From assembly GCF_900156285.1 (NCBI RefSeq), contig NZ_FTNC01000002.1, forward strand, positions 149,620 through 213,619: a stretch of DNA of 64,000 nucleotides, read 5' to 3'. Positions 35,648 to 45,712 of this stretch are shown piece after piece. Under the pieces are notes generated by a model. It made no database searches and was not told where the DNA came from. It saw only the letters and a program-made list of their open reading frames with translations. A program made the position numbers and the translations under genes. Positions within the stretch are counted from its first letter, which is position 1. Each line of letters opens with the position of its first letter. The DNA is from Halanaerobium kushneri (GTDB taxonomy: Bacteria > Bacillota > Halanaerobiia > Halanaerobiales > Halanaerobiaceae).

Positions 35648-36457
35648 CTATAATACTTCATCAAGCCAATCTAAAACTAAATCAGACCATTTAGAAACAT
35701 ATTCGTTTTCTGCTGCTAAACCAAGTCCGTGCCTTCCCTGGGGGAAGATATGACTTTCAAAATTAATGTTCGCTTCACTCAATGCTCTACAGAATAAAAT
35801 AGTGTTTTCAACTGGAACTGAAGCGTCATCAGCAGTATGCCAGATAAAGCCTGGTGCTGTTTTCTTGCAAATATTTTTCTCAGTTGAAAATAAATCCAAG
35901 AGCTTTTGAGAAGGAGAATTGCCAAGTAAATTGTCTACTGAACCCTGATGAGCAAACTTTCCAGCACTGATTACCGGATAAGCTAAAATTTGTGCATTAA
36001 CCATTGAATTTTCTGCTTCAACTAAATCTTGGTCAAAACTATAATCTTTCAATTTTTCTCTATATATATTTCTATACAAATCATTATTAGTGCCCACAAT
36101 CGAGGCAAGATGACCGCCAGCTGAGAACCCCATAACTGCAATTTTATTTTTATTAACCTTCCATTTATCAGCATTTGACCTAATATACTTTACAGCTCTT
36201 AAGGCATCTAATAGTGGATAAGGAAATCTATAAGGAGCAACCCTATAATGCAGAACAAATGCATTAAATCCATTTTTATTCAAAAACTGAGCCACCTCTT
36301 TACCTTCGTGTTCAGCTCGATGAGTATAACCGCCTCCAGGAAAAATTAATACTGACTTTTTTACTTTTTCTGTATCGAGCAGGTATTTTTTTAAAAGAGG
36401 TGCAAAATCATCTGTCTTTTTATAACCAGGAATTTGACCATTCCAGATATCTAACAT
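35648..36457 (-). CDS. Alpha/beta-hydrolase, probable acetyl esterase
   Basis: A 269-residue cytosolic serine esterase of the acetyl-xylan-esterase-like (BD-FAE/Aes) group. The oxyanion loop is LIFPGGGYTHRAEHEG, the nucleophile elbow is VMGFSAGGHLAS, and the acid and base are in WHTADDASVPVEN and FPQGRHGLGLA. No signal peptide is present. As last gene of the Opp-GH43-CE12-GH28/CE8 operon it most likely deacetylates imported pectic oligosaccharides. Xylan acetyl groups are an alternative. The ribosome site GAGAGGAG is good. Confidence 0.88.
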   Translation of the reverse strand: MLDIWNGQIPGYKKTDDFAPLLKKYLLDTEKVKKSVLIFPGGGYTHRAEHEGKEVAQFLNKNGFNAFVLHYRVAPYRFPYPLLDALRAVKYIRSNADKWKVNKNKIAVMGFSAGGHLASIVGTNNDLYRNIYREKLKDYSFDQDLVEAENSMVNAQILAYPVISAGKFAHQGSVDNLLGNSPSQKLLDLFSTEKNICKKTAPGFIWHTADDASVPVENTILFCRALSEANINFESHIFPQGRHGLGLAAENEYVSKWSDLVLDWLDEVL

Positions 36458-36549
36458 TTCTAATCTCCTCTCTAAATAACTTTTAAATCAAATGAACCAG
36501 GCTATTAATTAAAAACTAAATATATCTTATAATTTTTAATACTATAAGA

Positions 36550-38889
36550 CTAAAACCAGTTCTGATCGGTAAAAATCATATTTATATTATATCGTCTGGC
36601 TTCTTCTGCAGTCAAAATTTTAATCCAGTCAAATCTTTTGCTATTTGCTGCTCCTGGACCATAACTATTATATTCAGCATAACGTGCTGTTTTCTCTTTA
36701 GCTGGATCTCGCCAGTTATTCCAAGCTTTTTCTCTAACATGTTTTCCCATATAAGTATTTATAAAAACTACATTTCCATAAGGTCTCCAGGGACGGCCTA
36801 AAAACACAGTATTTTCTTTAAGATCAGAGCTTAAAATACAGTCTTTAAAAACATAACCATATTCTTTTTCTTTAGGAGTAGAAGCAGCTGTAATATAGCC
36901 GGGCCCTGTACTGTAAATTTCACATTCATTAAAATATGCAGTTGCTGCTCCAAAAATGAAATCTACATCTCCTTCAATATAGCAGTTACCAAAATATAAT
37001 CTTCCTTCACTACTTTTTGTATAAAGAGTATCCTGATTACCCTTAAATTTACAGTTATAAAATGCAACTTTGTCTCCACCCACACTGGCTGCTACTGCCT
37101 GCCCAACTTTGCTGCGTGGTTCTGAGGTATTAACAAAAGTAATATTTTTAAACTTTAATCGCTCACCATTAATAAAAATTGAAGCAGAATCAAATGTTCC
37201 CATTTCTTTACCATTTTCTTTAATTTTTCGGGCGTAATCATCATAGGTCAAAATAGTAGTTTCAGGATCCTCTCCTATAAATGTCAAATTTTTTAAAGTC
37301 TCTGGAATTACTATTTTTTCTTTATAAATTCCGTTTTTTATAAAAACTTTATTAATAGTGTTATTCCCTTCTAACATTTTTAATGCCTCAGAAAATGTTT
37401 TGCAATCACCACTGCCATCTGCCGCAATAATAAGGTAATTTCTTAAATTGATTTTTTTAGAATTTAAAAGCTGCAGATGTTCATTTTTACTAATCAAATC
37501 TAAATTCTCGATCTCAATATTTTCAGCATAATTCACTTTCAGGCCTTTATCTCCATTTATTTTAAGATCTTCCAAATAAATATTTTCAACCGGCATCTCT
37601 GGCAGTCCTTTAATATAAATTCCCTGTTCAGAATCAAGACAGTTTATATCTTTAAGATAAATATTTTTAAATTGAGGAGTTTCAACAGTAACTTTCTCTT
37701 TTTTTATCTTTGATCCTGATTTAGATTCATAAAAAAGATTAAACTTTATTGCCTGGTGTTTAATCTTAGACATTCTAACCTGCCGTAAATAAATTTCTTC
37801 TACTGTCCCTCCTCTTCCCCTGGTGCTTTTAAATCTAATCCCTATATCTGTCCCCATAAAATTACAGTTCTCAAGATAAACATTTTTTACACCAGAAGAC
37901 ATCTCACTTCCAATTACAAAACCACCATGTCCATGATAAACATTACAATCTCTTATGTAAATATTTTCTGAAGGCATTTTTCTTTTTCTTCCTGACTCAT
38001 TTTTACCTGACTTGAGACAGATGGCATCATCACCCACATCAAAATTACATTCTTCAACCAGCACATTCTTACAAGAATCAATATCCAATCCATCTCCATT
38101 CTGAGCATACCAGGGATTACGAATAGTAAGCTGACGCAGGATAATATTTTCAGACATCAATGGATGAAGATTCCAGCCGGGAGAATTTTGAAAAGTAACA
38201 CCTTCTATTAAAATATTTTTGCATTCTTTTAAATTTAATAAGACAGGTCGCAGATACTCTCCAGCTTTTCTGTAATCTTCAGGAGTTATTTCCGCGCCTT
38301 CTTTTCTTTTAATATCTAAGTTATGTACCAAATCCTGACCGTTTAGAGCTTTTTGGGACGGCCACCATATCTTACATTCTTCTGTTTTCTGAACCGCCCC
38401 TCCAGTAGCAATTAATTTCTGCCATTGATTTTTTGTCATTTTATATTTCTTAACAGGTCTCCACTTATCACCTGAACCATCGATAATGCCTTTTCCAGTT
38501 ATTGCAATATTAACTGCTTTTTTGGCACTGATTGGAGATTCAAATCTATAATTTTTTTCTCCTTCAAATTCACTTCTTATAATCTTATAATCTGCTAAAT
38601 TAGAACTAAATTTTAATACTGCTCCTTTTTTTAAATATAAATTAACATTATCAGCCAGCACAATAGGGCCACTTAAATATATACCTGCAGGAATAATAAC
38701 TCTTCCCCCACCTGCATTAGAACATTTTTTAATTGTTTTATTTATAACTTCAGTATTTTTAATCCTCCCCCCTTTTACTGCTCCAAAATCATTAATATTG
38801 AAACTTTGATCTCTAAATTTAACTTCTTTTATTTTATTCTGATTAATAATTTCTGAAATACGATCAATTTTATTCTTTTTTTTCGTCAT
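36550..38889 (-). CDS. Cytosolic GH28 polygalacturonase fused to CE8 pectin methylesterase
   Basis: A 779-residue two-domain enzyme without signal peptide. The start is MTKKKNK at 38889, with AAAGGTGA upstream; an in-frame GTG four codons earlier is part of the ribosome site. Residues about 30-465 are a GH28 beta-helix with NGDGLDID, DVGDDAICLKSG, GHGGFVIGSE and GIRFKSTRGRGG. Residues about 485-775 are a CE8 methylesterase with GNQDTLYT, GDVDFIFGAA and LGRPWRPYG. One polypeptide can thus demethylate and hydrolyse imported oligogalacturonides. Separate secreted enzymes are the rule in characterised bacteria. Its neighbours CE12 and esterase remove acetyl groups. Confidence 0.93.
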   Translation of the reverse strand: MTKKKNKIDRISEIINQNKIKEVKFRDQSFNINDFGAVKGGRIKNTEVINKTIKKCSNAGGGRVIIPAGIYLSGPIVLADNVNLYLKKGAVLKFSSNLADYKIIRSEFEGEKNYRFESPISAKKAVNIAITGKGIIDGSGDKWRPVKKYKMTKNQWQKLIATGGAVQKTEECKIWWPSQKALNGQDLVHNLDIKRKEGAEITPEDYRKAGEYLRPVLLNLKECKNILIEGVTFQNSPGWNLHPLMSENIILRQLTIRNPWYAQNGDGLDIDSCKNVLVEECNFDVGDDAICLKSGKNESGRKRKMPSENIYIRDCNVYHGHGGFVIGSEMSSGVKNVYLENCNFMGTDIGIRFKSTRGRGGTVEEIYLRQVRMSKIKHQAIKFNLFYESKSGSKIKKEKVTVETPQFKNIYLKDINCLDSEQGIYIKGLPEMPVENIYLEDLKINGDKGLKVNYAENIEIENLDLISKNEHLQLLNSKKINLRNYLIIAADGSGDCKTFSEALKMLEGNNTINKVFIKNGIYKEKIVIPETLKNLTFIGEDPETTILTYDDYARKIKENGKEMGTFDSASIFINGERLKFKNITFVNTSEPRSKVGQAVAASVGGDKVAFYNCKFKGNQDTLYTKSSEGRLYFGNCYIEGDVDFIFGAATAYFNECEIYSTGPGYITAASTPKEKEYGYVFKDCILSSDLKENTVFLGRPWRPYGNVVFINTYMGKHVREKAWNNWRDPAKEKTARYAEYNSYGPGAANSKRFDWIKILTAEEARRYNINMIFTDQNWF

Positions 38890-38918
38890 TAATAAATTCA
38901 CCTTTCTTTTTCGAGAAA

Positions 38919-39605
38919 TTATTTCTTCAATATATACTTACTCAATTCTAAATTTTGATTTCTAATTTCTTCAACAATTAACTCAGAAATTTTTAAAGCT
39001 CCTTTCTCTGAAAAATGGGTATTATCTTCTATTCCCTCTGGATAATTTTCACTTTCTTTGGCCTGTAGCCAGAGAAAAATATCTTTAGTTTCTCCCGGTC
39101 CAAGTTCTTCAAAATATTTTTTAGTAATTTTAGCTAAATCGATTAGAGTTATATTAAGTTTAGATGCCAGTTCTCTTACAGCTTCTGGATATTTGCCATG
39201 AGTTTCAATTAAATGACCATTATCAGAAAAATTCCTTCTTTGAATAGGTGTTAAAAGAATAGGAATTGCTTTATTTTTCTCAGCAACATTAATGTATTTT
39301 TTTAAATAATCCTGAAAGCTGCCAAAAGCTTCTGTTGCTCTTTCAGGGTCATCTTTTTGGTCATTATGGCCAAATTGAATTAAAAAATAATCTCCTTCAG
39401 AAATTAAATTATCAATCTCAAAAAGCCTGTCTTCATTTATAAAGCTTCTTGAACTTCTTCCAGATGCAGCTTTATTTATGATATTAATTTGATCTATAAA
39501 AAATCTTTCAATAACCTGGCCCCATCCTGCTCTTGGAGCATCCGTTTCAGCATAGGTAGAAGCAGTTGAATCTCCAGCAATAAAAATCTTTTTTTCTTTG
39601 AGCAT
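38919..39605 (-). CDS. Rhamnogalacturonan acetylesterase-like SGNH hydrolase (CE12)
   Basis: A 228-residue cytosolic esterase. SGNH blocks are clear: block I IFIAGDSTASTY (nucleophile serine), ASGRSSRSF (block II glycine), FGHNDQKDDP (block III asparagine) and DNTHFSEKGA (block V Asp-x-x-His). The family includes Bacillus YesT/RhgT, which remove acetyl groups from rhamnogalacturonan. It has no signal peptide, as in the intracellular homologues. It lies 29 bases before the GH28-CE8 gene and after GH43, in the imported-oligosaccharide operon. Ribosome site AAAGGAG. Confidence 0.92.
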   Translation of the reverse strand: MLKEKKIFIAGDSTASTYAETDAPRAGWGQVIERFFIDQINIINKAASGRSSRSFINEDRLFEIDNLISEGDYFLIQFGHNDQKDDPERATEAFGSFQDYLKKYINVAEKNKAIPILLTPIQRRNFSDNGHLIETHGKYPEAVRELASKLNITLIDLAKITKKYFEELGPGETKDIFLWLQAKESENYPEGIEDNTHFSEKGALKISELIVEEIRNQNLELSKYILKK

Positions 39606-39693
39606 TTAAATTTATTCTCCTTTATAAATTATTAGCTTTAATAAATCCTTTTTCCAGGGATAGAAAACCGATAAAATTTAAGATTAAATAATT

Positions 39694-41271
39694 TTATTGA
39701 GAAAGTTCTTCAACGGCAAAATAATCATAATCAGCAAAAGACGAAGTTAAATGTTTACTGGTATTAACTGCAAAAAGACCCAACTTTGCCCCAATCCAGC
39801 GTCCCGGGACTGCTTTAAAACGTTTACCAAAGTTTTTAAACTTTTCACCCTCAATACTGTAACTAAATTGGCAAAGAGCTTCTTCGTTAAATTCTCTTAC
39901 TTCTACTTTTAAATAAAGTGTTTGCCCCTCTATCTGTTTTTTGGTCATTTTAAATTCGGATCTTTTTTCTCTTTCAACTCCCCAGTACTGAATAAGTTTC
40001 AAACCTTTTTCAGATTTTTCAAGACTTAGATAACTGTACTTTTCTCCCATTACAATTAAACCTGCTTTTTCTCCTTCAACTTCTGGGTCAAAAGTAATTT
40101 TGGTTTCAGCACTAAAATTTGGAGCCGGAAATTTCTGCAGTAATAAACTAGGCGCATACCATAAAACTGTTTCTTGCTCCTGACTGATATTGTTTGTATA
40201 TAATCGGAGTGATTGATTATTTTCACTAAGAGAATACCATTTAGTTTCTGGATTTGCGTGCCACTGCCACTGTAAACCTAATTTTTGATCATTAAAGTCA
40301 TCACTTGTTGCTGGTACCTTAATCTCAGCCTCAGAATTTACAGCCGGTTTTGAATATTCCATTACAGGTTCCCCAATACCGTCATTATCTTTATCCACTC
40401 CAATAACCGGCCAGTCGTTTTTCCAGCTCATAGGCTGCAGGTGAACAATCCTACCATAGGCGTTTTTATCTTGAAAATGAACAAACCAGGATTCACCTGA
40501 CTCCAGCTCAACATAACCACCCTGATGTGGTCCATTAACTGGAGTATCTCCCTGTTTTAAAACAACCTTTTTCTCATAAGGTCCATAAATATTTTTTGAT
40601 CTCATAACAAGCTGCCAGCCTGTAGCTACCCCACCAGCCGGTGCAAAAATATAATAATAACCATTTCTTTTATACATTTTTGGACCCTCTGTAGTCGGAT
40701 GCCCATCTTCTCCATCAAAAATAAAAGTACCTTCATCCAATAATTCAGTCCCATCATTACTCATCCGGCAGAGATTTAAAACATTTTTAAATCCAGCTCT
40801 ACTGCGGGCATAAGCATGAACAAGATAAGCATTGCCATCATCATCCCAGAAAGGACAGGTATCAATTAAACCTTTCCCCTCCTTAACAAAAATTGGTTTT
40901 GACCAGTCTCCAAATGGATCTTCAGTATTACTCATAAAAATTCCGTGGTCAGGATCACCAACAAATACCCAGTATTTACCATCATGATAGCGAATAGATG
41001 GTGCCCAGGCATTTTTTCCATGTGCTACCTTATTAAAATCTGCAACAGGAAATTCTGAATATACATGATTTACAATTTCCCAATTAACAAGATCTTTAGA
41101 ATGTAAAATTGGCAGTCCAGGCATACAGTTAAAACTGGACGCAACCATTAAAAAATCTTCTCCCACCCGGATCAAATCCGGATCAGAATAATCTGCATGT
41201 AAAATTGGATTTTTATACTTGCCATTGCCCTGATCAGCTAACCAAACATTTTGCTTCAAATTTACAGTCAT
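39694..41271 (-). CDS. Glycoside hydrolase family 43 (arabinofuranosidase/xylosidase type)
   Basis: A 525-residue cytosolic enzyme. The five-bladed propeller covers about 15-310, with the base aspartate in ILHADYSDPDLIRVG, the pKa-modulating aspartate in GLIDTCPFWDDDGNAYLV and the general acid in HPTTEGPKMYKRNGYYY. A C-terminal beta-sandwich (about 330-520, ending FADYDYFAVEELSQ) is of the GH43 C2 type. In this pectin locus arabinan or galactan side chains are plausible targets, and xylosides cannot be excluded. No signal peptide. It follows the Opp permease genes after 130 bases. Confidence 0.9.
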   Translation of the reverse strand: MTVNLKQNVWLADQGNGKYKNPILHADYSDPDLIRVGEDFLMVASSFNCMPGLPILHSKDLVNWEIVNHVYSEFPVADFNKVAHGKNAWAPSIRYHDGKYWVFVGDPDHGIFMSNTEDPFGDWSKPIFVKEGKGLIDTCPFWDDDGNAYLVHAYARSRAGFKNVLNLCRMSNDGTELLDEGTFIFDGEDGHPTTEGPKMYKRNGYYYIFAPAGGVATGWQLVMRSKNIYGPYEKKVVLKQGDTPVNGPHQGGYVELESGESWFVHFQDKNAYGRIVHLQPMSWKNDWPVIGVDKDNDGIGEPVMEYSKPAVNSEAEIKVPATSDDFNDQKLGLQWQWHANPETKWYSLSENNQSLRLYTNNISQEQETVLWYAPSLLLQKFPAPNFSAETKITFDPEVEGEKAGLIVMGEKYSYLSLEKSEKGLKLIQYWGVEREKRSEFKMTKKQIEGQTLYLKVEVREFNEEALCQFSYSIEGEKFKNFGKRFKAVPGRWIGAKLGLFAVNTSKHLTSSFADYDYFAVEELSQ

Positions 41272-41401
41272 CTATAATCTCCTTAATAAATTTTTAATTA
41301 ATTTTAATAAAAAACTGCCTCCCTGAGCCAGTGATATTAAATCAATAGTCAGAAAGACAGGGATATATTTGTTAATATAAACAGTTGATAATAACTGTTA
41401 T

Positions 41402-42526
41402 TTAATTTGAAAATGGATCTGCTGCATCTCTTAAGCCATCCCCCAGAAAGTTAAATCCTAAGATTGCTACTATAATAAATAATGCTGGAGTAAATAACCA
41501 GGGATGAAGTGCAATAGTACGTACATTCTGAGCTTCCTGTAATAATACTCCCCAGCTTGTCATTGGAGCTCTAATTCCCAGGCCAAGAAAACTCAAGGAT
41601 GCTTCTGCTAAAATCATTGAAGGTATTGATAGAGTAGCAGAAACTATCAGCTGACTCATCGCATTTGGAATTAAGTGTTTTCTTACAATCCACCAACCTG
41701 TAGAGCCAGAGGCTATAGCTGCAGAGACAAAATCTTCTTCTCTTAAAGACATAATTTTACCTCTAACCATTCTGGCTAATCCAGTCCAGCCCAAAAATGC
41801 TAAAATAACTACAATACCAATATATACTCTCAGTGAAGACCAATTCGCAGGTAAAGCTGCTGCCAGAGTTAACCAGAGCGGAATTCTTGGAAACGACTTA
41901 AAGAATTCAATAATTCTTTGAATAACTCCATCTACAACTCCTCCTACATAGCCAGATACTGTTCCCAGGATTGCCCCTATTATTAAACTAATTAAAGGCC
42001 CCAATAAACTAATAGATAAAGATATCCTTCCTCCCAGTATTATCTTAGTTAGCAGATCACTACCTGTTTCATCAGTTCCCAGTAAATACATCTGTCCTTC
42101 ATTTACACCAAATAAATGTAAATCTGTTTTAAACAATCCTAAAAAATTATATTCATCTCCTCGATGAAGAAAATCAATATAATATTTACTGTTTTTATCA
42201 ATTTCATAATTTCTCTGCAAAGTTTCAGGATCCATAGAAGCTTTATAACCATAAACAAATGGAGCACTTAAACCATCTTGATCAATTATACGAATTCTTC
42301 TAGGTGGAGCTGTAATGTTTGAATAATCTTTATGGTCCAGAGTATAGGGACTTAGAAAGCCTCCAAAGATCACCATAAGATAAAACAATAATACAACTAT
42401 TCCACCAGCAACACCTAATTTATTTCTTTTAAATTTTCTCCACATCAATTGATTTCTGCTCAAAATTTCTGGCGACTCATCAATTTCATTAATATTTTTC
42501 TCAGATTGATTTGTTTCTGTTTTCAT
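41402..42526 (-). CDS. Opp/Dpp-type ABC transporter permease C
   Basis: A 374-residue membrane permease. The cytosolic N-terminus ends in the OppC_N motif NQLMWRKFKRNKLGVAGGIV, followed by a first helix, a large extracytoplasmic insert (about 65-150) and five more helices. The EAA loop reads EEDFVSAAIASGSTGWWIVR. The large insert near the first helix is longer than in peptide OppC proteins. Partner permease, two ATPases and a binding protein are all in the operon. In this context it probably carries oligogalacturonides, not peptides. A 7-bp AACAGTT/AACTGTT repeat lies just after the stop. Confidence 0.92.
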   Translation of the reverse strand: MKTETNQSEKNINEIDESPEILSRNQLMWRKFKRNKLGVAGGIVVLLFYLMVIFGGFLSPYTLDHKDYSNITAPPRRIRIIDQDGLSAPFVYGYKASMDPETLQRNYEIDKNSKYYIDFLHRGDEYNFLGLFKTDLHLFGVNEGQMYLLGTDETGSDLLTKIILGGRISLSISLLGPLISLIIGAILGTVSGYVGGVVDGVIQRIIEFFKSFPRIPLWLTLAAALPANWSSLRVYIGIVVILAFLGWTGLARMVRGKIMSLREEDFVSAAIASGSTGWWIVRKHLIPNAMSQLIVSATLSIPSMILAEASLSFLGLGIRAPMTSWGVLLQEAQNVRTIALHPWLFTPALFIIVAILGFNFLGDGLRDAADPFSN

Positions 42527-42551
42527 ATCTATCCTCCCTCACCATCAAAAT

Positions 42552-43541
42552 TTAATTATACTGAATTCTGGGATCTACAACAGCCAAAATAATATCAGCA
42601 ACAAGATTACCAACTAATAAAAGAATACACTGGAATAATAAAACCGTTCCTGCTAAGTACATATCCTGGGACCTTAAAGCACTATATATTATAGGTCCTA
42701 AGGTAGGTAAAGAAAGTACTATTGATACTACAGTAGATCCAGAAATTAATTTTGGTAATCTCATTCCAGCCCACATTATAATTACATGAAGTGCATTCCT
42801 GACAGCATGTTTGTAAATAACTACACTTTCTTTAAGGCCTTTGGCACGAGCTGTACTAATGTACTGCATATTTAATACATCCAGTAAGTTAGCTCTCATT
42901 GTTCTGATAACTCCTGCTGTTCCCGCTGTTCCCAGGACAACAACTGGAATCCAGAGATGAGCCAGTAGATCAATAAATTTAGCAATACTCCAGGGGGCTG
43001 TAACATATTGTTCTGAAAAAAGTCCCCCCAGGGAAGGAATCCCAAAAACAAAATAACCTACATACATCAATATTAAAGCTAACATAAAATTTGGAATAGA
43101 TAAGCCTATAAAACCAATAAAAGTCCAGAAATAATCGCCAAAAGAATACTGATGAGTTGCCGAATAAATACCGATTGGTATTCCCACCACAATCATAAAT
43201 ATCTGCGTTGAACCTGCGATTAGAATTGAATAACCTAAATATTGTTTGACAATAGACCAGACACTAGCACTATCATATTGAAACGAATTCCCAAAGTCTA
43301 GAAACACAAAACCTTTGACCCACTTCCAGTATTTAACATAAACAGGCTGGTTTAAACCATACCTTTCTTCAAGTTTCTGTACTCTCTCAGCACTTATAGT
43401 TTCACCCTGACTTGATACTAAGGCAACATACGAGTCAAGATAATTACCTGGAGGTAACTGAATAATAAAAAATATAAACATGGAGATAAGTATGAGAACT
43501 GGTATCATTACAGCAACTCTCCTAGAAATATAATTAATCAT
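42552..43541 (-). CDS. Opp/Dpp-type ABC transporter permease B
   Basis: A 329-residue membrane permease with six helices. The OppB N-terminus is MINYISRRVAVMIPVLILIS, followed by the periplasmic stretch with LEERYGLNQPVYVKYWKWVK. The EAA loop is QYISTARAKGLKESVVIYKH. It is 25 bases upstream of the C permease and 35 bases downstream of the OppF-like ATPase. Length and topology are normal. The ribosome site AGGGAG is good. Specificity depends on the binding protein at 45713-47623. Confidence 0.93.
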   Translation of the reverse strand: MINYISRRVAVMIPVLILISMFIFFIIQLPPGNYLDSYVALVSSQGETISAERVQKLEERYGLNQPVYVKYWKWVKGFVFLDFGNSFQYDSASVWSIVKQYLGYSILIAGSTQIFMIVVGIPIGIYSATHQYSFGDYFWTFIGFIGLSIPNFMLALILMYVGYFVFGIPSLGGLFSEQYVTAPWSIAKFIDLLAHLWIPVVVLGTAGTAGVIRTMRANLLDVLNMQYISTARAKGLKESVVIYKHAVRNALHVIIMWAGMRLPKLISGSTVVSIVLSLPTLGPIIYSALRSQDMYLAGTVLLFQCILLLVGNLVADIILAVVDPRIQYN

Positions 43542-43576
43542 TTTTTAACTCCCTTCATTTTTAAAATAATTTCAAC

Positions 43577-44599
43577 TTACTTTTTAAAAGACTCAAGATT
43601 TAAACTATCTCTTGAATGACAGGCAACATAATTATTATAATCCTCACCAGTAGGAATCAATTCCGGTTCTTTAGTTTTACAAATATCACTACAATAAGGA
43701 CAGCGAGTATGAAACTTACATCCTGAAGGTGGATTTGCAGGATCAGGAACAGTTCCTTCCAGAGCCTCTCTTGGTTCATTAGAAAATGGATCTCCAATTG
43801 CTATAGACTTTAATAATGCTTCAGTATAAGGATGTTGAGGATTTTGATATAAAGTATCTGAATCAGCTACTTCGACAATTTTACCCAAATACATTACCAT
43901 AATTCTATCACTTATGTATTCCACTACACCCAAATCATGGGCAATAAATAAGTAAGTTAGACCTAAATCTTTTTGTAGATCAGACAAAAGATTTAATACC
44001 TGAGCCTGTACTGAAACATCAAGTGCAGAAACTGGCTCATCACAAATAATTAATTCAGGATTTAAGGCAAGTGCTCTGGCGATCCCGATTCTTTGTCTCT
44101 GTCCACCACTGAACTCATGGGGATATCGATTCATTTGATAACTATTTAAGCCAACCTGTTCCAAGAGCTCTTTAACCATTTCAGTTCGTTCTTCACGATC
44201 TTTACCAATTCCCTGAACAGTAAGTGGTTCAGCGACAATATCTCTTACAGATAATCTAGAATCCAGAGAAGAAAAGGGATCCTGAAAAATCATCTGTATA
44301 TTCCGGCGCAATTTTCTTAATTCCTGTCCTTTGGTTTCTGCTAAATCTTTTTTTACTCCCTGATCATTATAAATTACATCACCTGCAGTTGGTTCTAAAA
44401 GCTGTAAAACAGTTCTACCCAGTGTTGATTTACCACAGCCACTCTCGCCAACTAAACCCAGAGTTTCTCCTTTATTGATAAAAAAACTGACATCATCTAC
44501 TGCTTTTACATGACCGACCACTCTTTTAAAAAAACCTTTTCTAATAGGAAAATATTTTTTTAAATTATTAACTTCTAAAATTGTTTCTTCTTTACTCAA
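43577..44599 (-). CDS. Opp-type ABC transporter ATPase F
   Basis: A 340-residue cytosolic ATPase. Walker A is [15 protein letters not shown], the signature is [16 protein letters not shown], Walker B is [14 protein letters not shown], and the OppF C-terminal cysteine motif is [14 protein letters not shown], likely binding an iron-sulfur cluster or zinc. The start is TTG at 44599 (reading SKEETILEV): it overlaps the stop of the D ATPase (TTGA) and has GAGGAGG nine bases upstream, so the two are translationally coupled. A longer reading extends back into the upstream gene without support. Confidence 0.93.
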   Translation of the reverse strand: MSKEETILEVNNLKKYFPIRKGFFKRVVGHVKAVDDVSFFINKGETLGLVGESGCGKSTLGRTVLQLLEPTAGDVIYNDQGVKKDLAETKGQELRKLRRNIQMIFQDPFSSLDSRLSVRDIVAEPLTVQGIGKDREERTEMVKELLEQVGLNSYQMNRYPHEFSGGQRQRIGIARALALNPELIICDEPVSALDVSVQAQVLNLLSDLQKDLGLTYLFIAHDLGVVEYISDRIMVMYLGKIVEVADSDTLYQNPQHPYTEALLKSIAIGDPFSNEPREALEGTVPDPANPPSGCKFHTRCPYCSDICKTKEPELIPTGEDYNNYVACHSRDSLNLESFKK

Positions 44600-45606
44600 G
44601 ACGCTTTTTCCTCCTCTCGATAAAGCCAGCACTTAACTTTACAATCTTCCACTTCGAAAACTGGTGGATCTTCATTTTTGCAAATTTCCATTGCTTTTGG
44701 ACAGCGGTCATAAAAGTCACACCCTTCTGGAAGATGAAGCAAATCTGGAACAGAACCTTCAATTGGCTCCAGTCTTTTCTTACTTCCAATAACCGGTCTG
44801 GAATTCAATAAACCCCTGGTATAAGGATGCTTGGGATTTGAAAACAAACTTTTTGTATCAGATTTTTCAACAACCTTACCGGTATACATAACCATTACTT
44901 CATCTGCTATATCACCAATGACCCCAAGATCATGAGTAATAAACATAATTGACATATCCATATCTTTTTGTAATTCACCCATTAAATTAATAATCTGGGC
45001 TTCCACAGTTACGTCAAGGGCCGTAGTTGGTTCGTCAGCAATTAAAAGACGAGGATTACAGGATAAAGCCATTGCAATCATTGCTCGCTGTCTCATACCA
45101 CCACTAAATTCATGTGGATATTCGTCAACCCTGTTTTCAGGCGCTGAAATACCAACTTTTTTTAACATTTTTACAGCTCTTTCTCTCAATTCATCTTTAT
45201 TTTTATAATTCTGATGCAGTTTTATCGCTTCAATAATCTGATCTCCAACTGTATAAACTGGATTTAAAGAAGTCATTGGCTCCTGAAAAATCATGGCCAT
45301 TTCATTTCCTCGTATTTTCCTCATTTTTTCACTATCATGATCATATTCTGTAATATCAATTTTACTGCCATCTTCATAAAAATAGTTTATTTCTCCCCCT
45401 GCAATAAATCCTTTAGGACGAGGCACCAGGTTCATAAGTGACATAGATGTCATACTTTTACCACAGCCACTCTCTCCAACAATTCCCAGTGTTTTACCTT
45501 TTTCTATGGAAAAACTAACACCATTTACTGCTTTAACAACACCATTTTCTGTGTTAAAAAATGTCTGCAAATTTTTTACATCAATAACACAATTACTGGA
45601 ACTCAT
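44596..45606 (-). CDS. Opp-type ABC transporter ATPase D
   Basis: A 336-residue cytosolic ATPase. Walker A is [17 protein letters not shown], the signature is EFSGGMRQRAMIAMAL, Walker B is PRLLIADEPTTALD, and the C-terminal motif is CDFYDRCPKAMEIC. It pairs with the F ATPase whose start codon overlaps its stop. A strong hairpin separates it from the binding-protein gene upstream. Ribosome site TGGAGG. Confidence 0.93.
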   Translation of the reverse strand: MSSSNCVIDVKNLQTFFNTENGVVKAVNGVSFSIEKGKTLGIVGESGCGKSMTSMSLMNLVPRPKGFIAGGEINYFYEDGSKIDITEYDHDSEKMRKIRGNEMAMIFQEPMTSLNPVYTVGDQIIEAIKLHQNYKNKDELRERAVKMLKKVGISAPENRVDEYPHEFSGGMRQRAMIAMALSCNPRLLIADEPTTALDVTVEAQIINLMGELQKDMDMSIMFITHDLGVIGDIADEVMVMYTGKVVEKSDTKSLFSNPKHPYTRGLLNSRPVIGSKKRLEPIEGSVPDLLHLPEGCDFYDRCPKAMEICKNEDPPVFEVEDCKVKCWLYREEEKAS

Positions 45607-45664
45607 AATTTAACCTCCAAACTTATCTAATTGTGAACTATTTTTAAATAAATTAGTTCTTAAT

Positions 45665-45700
45665 GAAATTGGCCTCTCTTAGAGTAGAGAGACCAATTTC
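45665..45700 (-). other. Intercistronic hairpin after the Opp binding-protein gene
   Basis: GAAATTGGCCTCTCT (45665-45679) and AGAGAGACCAATTTC (45686-45700) form a 15-bp stem with a single G-U pair on the minus strand and a 6-base loop. No U-run follows on the minus strand. It sits 12 bases after the binding-protein stop, so it probably protects that mRNA. Confidence 0.7.
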
Positions 45701-45712
45701 TCTTATATTTTA

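Noticed and set aside
41300..41400. Terminator between the Opp permease and GH43 genes (CCCTG/CAGGG and AACAGTT/AACTGTT repeats)
   Set aside because: Stems are short, loops are long and pairings compete; not strong enough to list as a terminator.
44592..44811. Small open frames across the OppD/OppF junction
   Set aside because: They overlap the conserved C-terminus of OppD in other frames and have no ribosome sites.
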